Assembly: GCF_001428045.1 (NCBI RefSeq)
Contig: NZ_LMSD01000019.1
Location: forward strand, 1-64,000
Source of the DNA: Paenibacillus sp. Soil750
GTDB taxonomy: Bacteria; Bacillota; Bacilli; Paenibacillales; NBRC-103111
Length of the DNA: 64,000 nt
Reading direction: 5' to 3'
The position numbers were made by a program, and so were the translations under genes. Positions 17,461-25,390 of the stretch are shown piece after piece. The notes under the pieces were generated by a model. It was given only the letters and a program-made list of their open reading frames with translations. It was not told where the DNA came from and did not search any database. Every line of letters begins with the position of its first letter. The first letter of the stretch is position 1.

Positions 17461-18347
17461 TGCTTGCCACCGCCAGTTGAATTATACGTATCCCCAACGT
17501 CACGTCCTAAATCACACGTGTATACCCACTCAATGACATCGCCCTGTTTCAGCTGATACCGACTAGCTCCATAATTAGGAAACCAACCATTCACTTTATA
17601 CATCCAACCGGATAGCTCTCCACAATCAAATTCATACAAATTATGGATACCTTCAATATAGGCTGAATTGTAAATAGGGGTGTTCACAAATTCCATATGA
17701 ATTTTATTCTTCTTCATCTCTCTTTGTAGGACGTTAAATACGGATTCTCCCTCATAAAAAGTAACCTGTTGTGATTTGAAAATAATGCCATCTTTCGGCA
17801 CAAGCTCAACCTTTTCAGGATCAAGCAATTTTATATTATTTAGAATCGTTAGGCAGCTCACCGAAAGCGTCACTGTCATTTGTTTGTCAGTGATTTTCGT
17901 GTTCTGCGGCTCAATGGGAAGTGGTTTTCCTTCAGGAACAGGTTCGGTAAGGTATTGGTCCTTGCCCGTCTTAGGGTCTATTTCCATAGCTGGACTTGCG
18001 ATTGGTTCGGTTGCCTTGGGTAGATCTGGTTGGCTGAAATCCCCATCTTTACCCGACTTAGCGGGGGTCTCCACAGCTTGAGTTGAGGCAGGTGGCGACG
18101 CCACAGTCGGACTTGCCACCGGTGTCTCGGTACTTGAAGATGCATCGGGTGATGCTGTGGGAACTGGCGATCGTTCAGAGCTCGGTTCAGTCACTGCGGG
18201 TGATGCTACTGCTGGATTACTTGTTTCTAGGGCGAAGGTGGACGTCTGATCTGCTTGCTGCCGCGGCTGTCCGCTGCTAAGGTAGGCAATGACGAGTACG
18301 GTTAGTATAAGTACTGCGGCAATGAGTTTATTTTTCGTTAATCGCAT
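17457..18347 (-). CDS. membrane-anchored DUF4430 (transcobalamin C-terminal-like) protein
   Basis: A 296-residue protein. One N-terminal transmembrane helix (about residues 8-24) has no lipobox Cys. A long Pro/Ser/Thr-rich linker (about 30-140) is suited to crossing the cell wall. A C-terminal DUF4430 domain (about 190-290) follows, including YEGESVFNVLQRE, GELSGWMYKVNGWFPNYGA and GDVIEWVYTCDLGRDVG. The related eukaryotic domain forms half of the cobalamin clamp in transcobalamin. It is encoded between the SLH barrel protein and EcfT in a cobalamin-riboswitch operon. I infer that it holds or passes B12 at the membrane, next to the ECF importer. The start codon overlaps the end of the SLH gene. 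Confidence 0.82.
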   Translation of the reverse strand: MRLTKNKLIAAVLILTVLVIAYLSSGQPRQQADQTSTFALETSNPAVASPAVTEPSSERSPVPTASPDASSSTETPVASPTVASPPASTQAVETPAKSGKDGDFSQPDLPKATEPIASPAMEIDPKTGKDQYLTEPVPEGKPLPIEPQNTKITDKQMTVTLSVSCLTILNNIKLLDPEKVELVPKDGIIFKSQQVTFYEGESVFNVLQREMKKNKIHMEFVNTPIYNSAYIEGIHNLYEFDCGELSGWMYKVNGWFPNYGASRYQLKQGDVIEWVYTCDLGRDVGDTYNSTGGGKQ

Positions 18348-19990
18348 TAGTTCGCCTCTTTAATAAGTTTAGCAGCAGAGAGTAAGCGGTAGAGCATCTC
18401 GGCTATTTCAGCTCGTGTGACTGCTGTAGTAGGCTCAATATTCAGCATATCTTGGGATAGAATATGTTCTCGATAGCAAAAAGCTAGCGCATCCCTCGAC
18501 CACTCGGCTGTTTGTGTGTAATCTCCAAATTGAGCTAACATATCTCGCGTTTCAACTGTGTTCAAATGGGTATCCATGCCAGTGAGCTTAGCTGCGTTGG
18601 CGATCATGACAGCAGCTTCCTGCCTTGTAATCGTACTGTCCGGTGTAAAAGTGGTCTCTGACGTTCCGCTTACGATGCCATAAGAATAAGCTGTGCCTAC
18701 ATAGTCGGTATACCAGGCTGTAGCAGGGACATCATGGAATTTAGATTGCTTTTGCATAGGTAGGCCTAAACTTTTGGTTATAATGGTTGAAAATTCGGCA
18801 CGCGTCATTGTTTGATTAGGTGCGAACTCAGTGTCAGTCATACCGTTAATAATTCCTCTAGATGCAAGGGATGTAATGGCTGCTTGATTTGTATGGTTAG
18901 CGATATCAGAGAAAGTCTTATTCGCATCGATAACAGGCATTACTTGTATATCCTTGTGTTTGTTTAGTAAGCCGTTATTGTTGTCAGGTGTTGCTGAGGT
19001 AGCTTGCTTGACATCGTTCATTCTATACAAGCTGCTCTTATTCGTGAGGATTCTTTGTACATTCACAAGCCCATAAAATGCCTGCTCTGTCGACATCCCC
19101 GTTACTCCACTGCCGTCAGAAGTATGCTTAAATCCCTGTCCTTTGGAATAAAAGGATAGCAAATCATCAACAACGGTATGACCATTCTTAATAAAACGAC
19201 TATCTTCAATAGTGATACCAAGCTCACATAGCGCCATCAGTACCTGCACGGTGCTCTCTGAAGTTTTCGCGCCCCAACTTGCGTAGCCGCCTTCGTTGTC
19301 CTGTAATTTGGAAAGAAGGTTAATTGCCTTTTCCGTAGCTGTTTTTACTATCGTATCATTTTGATATTTGGCTAGTGCCTGTAAGGCCATGCCCGTAATA
19401 TCAGGATCTGCCGACACACCCGAAAGTGCAAATCCGCCATCCTGAAGCTGATTCGATATGATTTCATCTATATACATGTCTCGGGTAGCCTGCGTTTTGG
19501 CGGTTGGATTTACCGGTATATTGTAATTGCCGCTGTCGAGGGAAATTAATGCAAATATAGGACCATTGATACCTTGCCAGATGGTTTTATCAAAGTCCCC
19601 GAGCGGTGTAAGCAGATTATAACCTGCAACATGGGTGGGATCTGCGCCTATAGCGGTTAAGGCCAAAATCAAGCGGGAGTATTCCGTGTACTTTTTATCG
19701 TGAAGGTTGCCTTGTACATCTTTGACATAGGTTTCAACACTTTTATAATAATCGTCGTAATAGCTTTGAGGTACGTTATAGTTGGAGCGGGCAAGCCCGA
19801 TAATTGCCCATTCACCGCCTATAGAGCCTACCTGGGGCTTCTTGATAGTTTCAAGTAAATACGCAGCTGTAGACTTTACAGCATCGTCCACAGCCGAATT
19901 CGAGTTAGCGGATACACGAACGATGCTTAGACTGCTTGCAAATAGGAATAGAGCCATGAATAGGGTGAAAATCCTATAGGTTAGTTTCAT
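18347..19990 (-). CDS. secreted SLH protein with alpha/alpha-barrel (intrinsic factor-like)
   Basis: A 547-residue exoprotein. The signal peptide covers about residues 1-28 (MKLTYRIFTLFMALFLFASS, cleavage near VSA-NS). An alpha/alpha-barrel spans about 35-330 with repeats QLQDGGFALSG...DITGMALQALA and KLQDNEGGYASWG. Three SLH repeats follow (about 365-540; MTRAEF, ITRQEA, VTRAEI). There is no DUF4430 domain here; that is on the next gene, so the pair resembles a split intrinsic factor. The start at 19,990 has AGGAGG six bases upstream; the frame is open further but has no site. It is the first gene of the operon behind the second cobalamin riboswitch. Surface B12 binding is inferred. Confidence 0.85.
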   Translation of the reverse strand: MKLTYRIFTLFMALFLFASSLSIVRVSANSNSAVDDAVKSTAAYLLETIKKPQVGSIGGEWAIIGLARSNYNVPQSYYDDYYKSVETYVKDVQGNLHDKKYTEYSRLILALTAIGADPTHVAGYNLLTPLGDFDKTIWQGINGPIFALISLDSGNYNIPVNPTAKTQATRDMYIDEIISNQLQDGGFALSGVSADPDITGMALQALAKYQNDTIVKTATEKAINLLSKLQDNEGGYASWGAKTSESTVQVLMALCELGITIEDSRFIKNGHTVVDDLLSFYSKGQGFKHTSDGSGVTGMSTEQAFYGLVNVQRILTNKSSLYRMNDVKQATSATPDNNNGLLNKHKDIQVMPVIDANKTFSDIANHTNQAAITSLASRGIINGMTDTEFAPNQTMTRAEFSTIITKSLGLPMQKQSKFHDVPATAWYTDYVGTAYSYGIVSGTSETTFTPDSTITRQEAAVMIANAAKLTGMDTHLNTVETRDMLAQFGDYTQTAEWSRDALAFCYREHILSQDMLNIEPTTAVTRAEIAEMLYRLLSAAKLIKEAN

Positions 19991-20029
19991 TATTGTCCTC
20001 CTAGTAAAATGATAGGGATGATGAGCATA

Positions 20030-20063
20030 CAAAAAAGCCCTTGATTTGAAAGAATCAAGGGCT
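20030..20063 (-). terminator. expression-platform terminator of the second cobalamin riboswitch
   Basis: On the minus strand AGCCCTTGATT pairs with AATCAAGGGCT, followed by six T. It lies between the aptamer and the SLH gene start at 19,990. Confidence 0.85.
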
Positions 20064-20132
20064 GTGATGTCAATATTGGTCGTAGACAACAAAAAGGCAC
20101 CCCCTCCATCGTCCGTAGAGTTTGTGAATACA

Positions 20133-20306
20133 CATTAAGGCTGGTCTCCTGACTCATGCGTCAACGCTTCTCTAACCTTCCCGGTATAGGAATACCAGTG
20201 GCAATTCATAGAGTCGCTCTTCATTTACAGTGGCGGGACCGTGCTGGATTTGCACCAGACTTCCCAATTAAGCATTGCTTATTCATAATAAGCATGCACC
20301 TTAACT
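20133..20306 (-). ncRNA. cobalamin (B12) riboswitch
   Basis: Read on the minus strand, the leader shows GGTGCATGC at the 5' side, CACGGTCCCGCCACTGTAA (B12 box region) near 20,225-20,245, and GAGTCAGGAGACCAGCC near 20,139-20,155. These are the conserved blocks of the cobalamin aptamer. It controls the SLH-DUF4430-EcfT-EcfAAS operon through the terminator at 20,030-20,063. Confidence 0.95.
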
Positions 20307-20316
20307 ATCAATTATT

Positions 20317-20345
20317 TAATTAGTCTAATCATATAGTCAGTTCAA
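20317..20345 (-). promoter_or_regulatory. sigma-A-type promoter of the B12 uptake operon
   Basis: On the minus strand TTGAAC and TAATTA are separated by exactly 17 bp, ending about 10 bp before the riboswitch 5' side. Confidence 0.65.
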
Positions 20346-20483
20346 TTGTTTGTCTATGGAAGTTTAGTATGGATGTGGCTCGTATAGATGTCATTCAAGA
20401 TACGGTGATTCACATAATTTGTGTTACAATATTCAAAATTAAGTAAGCTGCTGGTTCGGATTATAGTCGAAGGAGGGATATCC

Positions 20484-21395
20484 ATGACTTTACAACAATT
20501 AAAATACGTAATCGAGGTAGCAAATCGCGGATCTATTAATGAGGCTGCCAAAAGGCTGTTTATTTCCCAACCTAGCCTTTCAAATGCGATTCGGGAGTTG
20601 GAAGAAGAAATTCAAATCGCTATCTTTGAAAGATCAAATAAAGGGATATCACTTTCCAAGGAAGGTGTTGAATTTCTTAGTTATGCGCGGCAGGTCGTCG
20701 AGCAGGCAGAGTTATTGGAAAGTCGATACCTGAATGCGAAGCCTTCATCGCAGCATTTTTCTGTGTCGACTCAGCATTATGCTTTTGCGGTAAATGCGTT
20801 CGTAAGTCTTGTTTCGGAGTATGGTCAGGATGAATATGAGTTGGCTTTGCGAGAAACCAAAACGTACGAAATTATTGAAGATGTCAAAAACCTGCGCAGT
20901 GAGATTGGCATCTTATACTTGAACGAATTTAATGGAAAGGTCATAAACAAGCTGCTTAAAAGCGGGAATCTGCAATTCAACAGTTTATTTATCGCCAAAC
21001 CGCATATTTTTATCAGCATTAAAAATCCCCTCGCGAAGCAATCCATCGTGACCATTGACCAGCTGCAAAACTATCCGTATTTGTCATTTGATCAAGGGGA
21101 GTATAATTCCTTTCATTTTGCCGAAGAAATTCTCAGTACGATGTCACATCAGAAAAGCATCCGTGTGAATGACCGGGCCACACTCTTTAATTTGTTGATC
21201 GGTTTAAACGGATATACCATATCTACCGGGGTTTTGAGCTCAGATTTGAATGGAAATGAGATTATTCCCGTACCTTTGGATTGTGACGAAACGATCAATG
21301 TCGGGTGGATTTCCCATAGCCATATTCCGCTATCTAAGCTCGGTGCAGCTTACGTAGCAGCACTCCAACAGGCAATCGATCCCATGGCATTCTGA
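20484..21395 (+). CDS. LysR family regulator, probable MetR/MtaR-type regulator of metE
   Basis: A 303-residue LysR protein. The helix-turn-helix (about residues 3-60) includes SINEAAKRLFISQPSLSNAI and the usual ELEEEIQIAIFER; a periplasmic-binding-like effector domain follows from about 88. The start at 20,484 follows AGGAGG; the frame is open 21 codons upstream without a site. It lies immediately before metE on the same strand. The 105-bp gap between them carries TATAGTTTTAAGCTATA, which resembles the MET-box bound by streptococcal MetR/MtaR LysR regulators of methionine genes. Control of metE is therefore likely. Confidence 0.85.
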   Translation: MTLQQLKYVIEVANRGSINEAAKRLFISQPSLSNAIRELEEEIQIAIFERSNKGISLSKEGVEFLSYARQVVEQAELLESRYLNAKPSSQHFSVSTQHYAFAVNAFVSLVSEYGQDEYELALRETKTYEIIEDVKNLRSEIGILYLNEFNGKVINKLLKSGNLQFNSLFIAKPHIFISIKNPLAKQSIVTIDQLQNYPYLSFDQGEYNSFHFAEEILSTMSHQKSIRVNDRATLFNLLIGLNGYTISTGVLSSDLNGNEIIPVPLDCDETINVGWISHSHIPLSKLGAAYVAALQQAIDPMAF

Positions 21396-21423
21396 TATAG
21401 TTTTAAGCTATATCTAGATATAG
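21396..21423. promoter_or_regulatory. MET-box-like operator upstream of metE
   Basis: TATAGTTTTAAGCTATA (21,396-21,412) overlaps a perfect 16-bp palindrome CTATATCTAGATATAG (21,408-21,423), so three TATAG half-sites occur at regular spacing. It lies just upstream of the metE promoter and just downstream of the LysR stop codon. Confidence 0.65.
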
Positions 21424-21432
21424 ATAATTCCA

Positions 21433-21461
21433 TTTACGTTATAACTAATCCTCTGTGATAT
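21433..21461 (+). promoter_or_regulatory. candidate metE promoter
   Basis: TTTACG and TGATAT with 17-bp spacing, just downstream of the MET-box-like operator. Both boxes are imperfect, as expected for an activator-dependent promoter. Confidence 0.45.
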
Positions 21462-21499
21462 CTTTGGTGTAACAAATTATTGCAGAGGAGTTTTGTCAA

Positions 21500-23788
21500 A
21501 TGGTAAGAAGCAGTGTATTGGGATATCCGCGTATTGGTGCTGACAGGGAATGGAAGAAAGCACTTGAAGCCTTCTGGGCAGGCAAGCTTGAAGAATCAGA
21601 GTTTGAGTTACAGCTGCAGGAAATTCGTTTAAATCACTTGCGCAAGCAGAAGGAAAAAGGCATCGATCTTATTCCGGTTAACGATTTCAGCTATTATGAT
21701 CATATCCTTGATACAGCTGCTATGTTTGGCATTATTCCTGAACGTTTTGCTTTTGAGGGGGGCGCAGTGCCCTTGTCAGTCTATTACGGAGTTGCCCGAG
21801 GAACGAAGGATGCTACAGCAAGTGAAATGACGAAGTGGTTCAACACCAATTATCACTATATTGTGCCTGAACTGACCGGAGCCTCTCCTGTCATTACGGA
21901 AAACAAGCCTTTAACAGCCTACCGGGAAGCGAAGGAAAAGCTCGGAATCGAAGGAAAGCCGGTTATCGTCGGTCCTTTAACTTTCTTGAAGCTATCCAAA
22001 GGATACAGTAAATCAGAAACGGACGCTTGGTTGAGCCGATTGACACCGCTTTATGTACAGATCCTTCAGGAGCTTGCAGAAGAAGGGGTTCAATGGGTAC
22101 AGATCGATGAACCAATTCTCGTAACGAAGTTAAGCGATGAGGACATGGAGAGACTTCAAAACATCTATGCAACATTTGCCGCAGCTGTGCCAAACCTGAA
22201 CATCATGTTGCAAACCTATTTTGAATCGGTAGATCGCTACGCTGACATCATCTCTCTGCCGGTGAAGGGGATTGGACTGGATTTCGTTCATGGTTTGGGC
22301 GCTAATGTACAGAACATTAAAACGTTCGGTTTTCCTGCAGACAAGGTTCTGGGTGCAGGCGTAATTGATGGCCGTGGTATCTGGAAAGCATCGATTCGGG
22401 AGAAGCTTGAGCTACTGGATGATCTCACTAAGCACGTTACAACGGAAAATCTGGTTATTCAGTCGTCGAGCAGCTTACTCCATGTTCCAGTAACGACTGA
22501 AAGAGAAACAAAGCTTACATCTGAGCTGAAGAATGCGCTAGCCTATGCGGAAGAAAAGCTGGATGAACTTGTTCTAATCACGAAAGCAATCGCTTCGGGC
22601 AAAGCTGGGGTACTTGAAGAAATAGAACAATGTGATCGCGCCATCCAAGCACTTCAACAATCGGATGAGCGTAACCGCAGCGATATTCAGCAGTCCGTAG
22701 CTGCACTAAGTGTTCAGCAGCCAGAACGTTCCCGTCCTTTTGCTGAGCGTCATGTCGCACAACAAGCGAAATGGCAATTGCCGCTTTTCCCTACAACGAC
22801 TATCGGTAGTTTCCCGCAGTCTGCAGAAGTTCGTAAGGCGCGTCAATTATGGCGTAAAGGCGAATGGAACAATGAGCAGTATGCTGCGTTCATTCGTGAG
22901 CAAATCGATGTTTGGATCAAGCTTCAAGAGGAAATCGAATTGGACGTTCTTGTGCATGGTGAATTTGAGCGTACCGATATGGTCGAGTTTTTTGGAGAAA
23001 AGCTTGCAGGATTTGCATTTACGCAAAATGGATGGGTGCAATCCTATGGTTCCCGTTGTGTGAAACCGCCGGTGATATTCGGGGATGTAGCCTTCACAGG
23101 GGAAATGACTGTTGAAGAAACCAAGTATGCACAGTCACGCACAAGCCGTCCTGTTAAAGGCATGCTGACTGGACCGATCACCATTATGAACTGGTCGTTT
23201 GTCCGTGATGACATTCCTCGTGAACATATCGCCTACCAACTTGCGTACGCGCTTAGACAAGAAGTAGAGGCACTTGAGAGTGCTGGTATTGGCATGATTC
23301 AAGTTGACGAGCCTGCCGTTCGCGAAGGTTTGCCGCTGAAGGAAGAGGAACAAGCCGGTTACCTGGCATGGGCTGTTAAAGCGTTCCGCATCGCGACATG
23401 CACCGTACAAGACACAACACAAATTCATACACATATGTGCTATTGCGAATTTCATGACATGATTGAATCGATCGAGGCGATGGATGCCGATGTCATTTCA
23501 ATCGAAACATCACGTAGCCATGGTGAATTAATTCATAGCTTCGAGTTGAATACCTACAAGCTGGGAATTGGATTAGGCGTATATGATATTCACAGTCCAC
23601 GTGTTCCAAGTGTTGAGGAAATGACAGCCATGATCGAACGCGCCCTGCGTGTGCTGGATCCTAAGCTATTCTGGATTAATCCAGATTGCGGTCTGAAAAC
23701 GCGCGGACTCGAAGAGACGGTTGCTTCCTTACGCAACATGGTGGATGCTACTAAAATTGCGCGTGACAAGCATGCTGCTCTCGTATAA
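21500..23788 (+). CDS. metE: 5-methyltetrahydropteroyltriglutamate-homocysteine methyltransferase (cobalamin-independent methionine synthase)
   Basis: A 762-residue full-length MetE that transfers the methyl group of methyltetrahydropteroyl-polyglutamate to homocysteine, making methionine without B12. The N-terminal domain starts with the typical LGYPRIG. The C-terminal catalytic barrel keeps the zinc ligands: His645 and Cys647 in HTHMCYCEF, Glu669 in SIETSRS, and Cys730 in DCGLKTRG. GAGGAG precedes the ATG. It sits beside a B12 uptake region but has no cobalamin riboswitch of its own. Instead a MET-box-like site and a LysR gene lie upstream. A truncated glyA follows. Confidence 0.97.
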   Translation: MVRSSVLGYPRIGADREWKKALEAFWAGKLEESEFELQLQEIRLNHLRKQKEKGIDLIPVNDFSYYDHILDTAAMFGIIPERFAFEGGAVPLSVYYGVARGTKDATASEMTKWFNTNYHYIVPELTGASPVITENKPLTAYREAKEKLGIEGKPVIVGPLTFLKLSKGYSKSETDAWLSRLTPLYVQILQELAEEGVQWVQIDEPILVTKLSDEDMERLQNIYATFAAAVPNLNIMLQTYFESVDRYADIISLPVKGIGLDFVHGLGANVQNIKTFGFPADKVLGAGVIDGRGIWKASIREKLELLDDLTKHVTTENLVIQSSSSLLHVPVTTERETKLTSELKNALAYAEEKLDELVLITKAIASGKAGVLEEIEQCDRAIQALQQSDERNRSDIQQSVAALSVQQPERSRPFAERHVAQQAKWQLPLFPTTTIGSFPQSAEVRKARQLWRKGEWNNEQYAAFIREQIDVWIKLQEEIELDVLVHGEFERTDMVEFFGEKLAGFAFTQNGWVQSYGSRCVKPPVIFGDVAFTGEMTVEETKYAQSRTSRPVKGMLTGPITIMNWSFVRDDIPREHIAYQLAYALRQEVEALESAGIGMIQVDEPAVREGLPLKEEEQAGYLAWAVKAFRIATCTVQDTTQIHTHMCYCEFHDMIESIEAMDADVISIETSRSHGELIHSFELNTYKLGIGLGVYDIHSPRVPSVEEMTAMIERALRVLDPKLFWINPDCGLKTRGLEETVASLRNMVDATKIARDKHAALV

Positions 23789-23834
23789 ATCATTTGAAGC
23801 GATATGGAACCAAAGACCAACAAATCGATTCTAA

Positions 23835-24659
23835 GGAGTTAGCGAAAGTGATGCATACATTGATTACAACGAGGTTCGTAAATTAGCCTTCAAGCATAAG
23901 CCTCGCATGCTCGTGGCTGGTGCCAGCGCATATCCACGCACGATCGATTTTGAAGCTTTGGCTTCTATCGCGAATGATGTGGGCGCGTTGTTCTTCGTGG
24001 ACATGGCGCATATCGCCGGACTTGTTGCGGCAGGCTTACATCCGAACCCGGTGCCACACGCGCATTTTGTTACGACTACTACGCATAAAACGCTACGCGG
24101 CCCACGTGGCGGTATGATTCTTTGCCGCAAGCCTTGGGCGGCAGCGATTGATAAAGCGGTATTCCCTGGTACGCAAGGCGGACCATTGATGCATATCATT
24201 GCTGCGAAAGCTGTCGCTTTCGGTGAAGCACTCGAACCAGCTTTTAAAATGTATGCTCAAAATGTTGTAACGAACGCCAAAACATTATCAGAAGAGCTCC
24301 TAGCTGAAGGTGTTGATCTTGTATCCGGAGGTACGGACAACCATCTGATGCTCATCGACCTTCGCAGCCTCCATATCAGCGGTAAGGATGCTGAACACTT
24401 GTTGGACGAAGTAGGTGTAACGGTTAACAAAAATGCGATTCCTTTTGACCCTGCTAAACCGATGATTACAAGCGGGGTTCGTATCGGTACTCCGTCTGTT
24501 ACTGCCCGTGGCATGGACCAGGCAGCTATGAAAACTATTGCTAAAATCGTCGCTTTAACATTAAAAAATCCATCGGACACAGCTGTGCATGAACAAGTAC
24601 GAGGTATGGTAAAAGATTTAACTGCGCAATTCCCGCTTTATCCGGGCTTGAGCTACTAA
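23835..24659 (+). pseudogene. glyA: 5'-truncated serine hydroxymethyltransferase (glyA) remnant
   Basis: The open frame reads into serine hydroxymethyltransferase from DAYIDYNEVRKLA onward and continues to the normal C-terminus, ending PLYPGLSY. The PLP-lysine motif TTTTHKTLRGPRGG is intact. Roughly the first 145 residues of the usual 415 are missing, including part of the substrate and PLP pocket. The frame opens after a stop at 23,832. No start codon with a ribosome binding site is in frame; the GTG-ATG after AAGGAG at 23,848 is out of frame and stops after 12 codons. An active enzyme is therefore unlikely, and a complete glyA should exist elsewhere. The break lies about 45 bp after metE. 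Confidence 0.85.
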
Positions 24660-24680
24660 ATTCAGTGAATTTAGTTGGGA

Positions 24681-24715
24681 AAAGTATTTGATCTTTGGAT
24701 CAAATACTTTTTTTG
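24681..24715 (+). terminator. intrinsic terminator after the glyA remnant
   Basis: AAGTATTTGATC and GATCAAATACTT form a perfect stem with a 4-nt loop, followed by a T run. Confidence 0.9.
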
Positions 24716-24791
24716 TTTCCCTCATAATGTTGACTTATCGGAATGAGCGGATTGAGAAGACGATCACATAAGTAAGGGATTGGTGGTTATT

Positions 24792-25277
24792 GTGAAGTAT
24801 GAGTTCTCGGGTGCTTTGCCAAATCAAAAAATCATACTATCAAAGGAATGTCTCATTGAAGAAGCTAACTGTGTCCTGATTTTCGCCTTCTATCAAGGGA
24901 AGTTGGTTCTTGTTAGACATCATTCTCGCGGCTGGGAATTACCTGGAGGAACTAGAGAAGGAGGCGAGTCGATTATACAAACGGTAATCAGAGAGATGTA
25001 TGAAGAGGCGGGAGGAGAACTCGCTTCGATTGAAACGGTTGGACAATATTTGATTTTTGAAAAGGACCATCTTGTATACGTGAAAAATATATATATTTCA
25101 AAAGTAAGTATGCTGAGGGAGTTACCGGTTGGATATGAAACGAATGGTGTCATGCTGTTAGATACAATTCCGGAGCAGTTTGAGATCATGAATGACCCAA
25201 TATTTAGTTCTTTGATGAAGGACAATGTTTATTTAATTGTCTCCGAATGGATAAAGGATCATCGCTTTACGACATAA
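24792..25277 (+). CDS. NUDIX hydrolase
   Basis: About 161 residues with a complete NUDIX box: GGTREGGESIIQTVIREMYE continuing EAGGEL, which fits G-x5-E-x7-R-E-x2-E-E-x-G. NUDIX enzymes hydrolyse nucleoside diphosphates linked to another group; the substrate here is unknown. The GTG at 24,792 follows GGTGG at good spacing; GTG at 24,783 or TTG at 24,780 are alternatives that follow AAGGGA. It is a single gene between the glyA terminator and the oxidoreductase pair. Confidence 0.85.
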   Translation: MKYEFSGALPNQKIILSKECLIEEANCVLIFAFYQGKLVLVRHHSRGWELPGGTREGGESIIQTVIREMYEEAGGELASIETVGQYLIFEKDHLVYVKNIYISKVSMLRELPVGYETNGVMLLDTIPEQFEIMNDPIFSSLMKDNVYLIVSEWIKDHRFTT

Positions 25278-25390
25278 AAAGCAAAATAACTAAAACCGCA
25301 AAGTAACGGTATTTTTGCACAAGATAGCGTCACAATTGTAATCGCATTCTTGGTATGCTAGGAGCAACAAATGTCAGGGAGATGAAATAG

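Noticed and set aside
23848..23886. GTG-ATG start after AAGGAG as the true glyA start
   Set aside because: It is out of frame with the serine hydroxymethyltransferase sequence and meets a stop after 12 codons.
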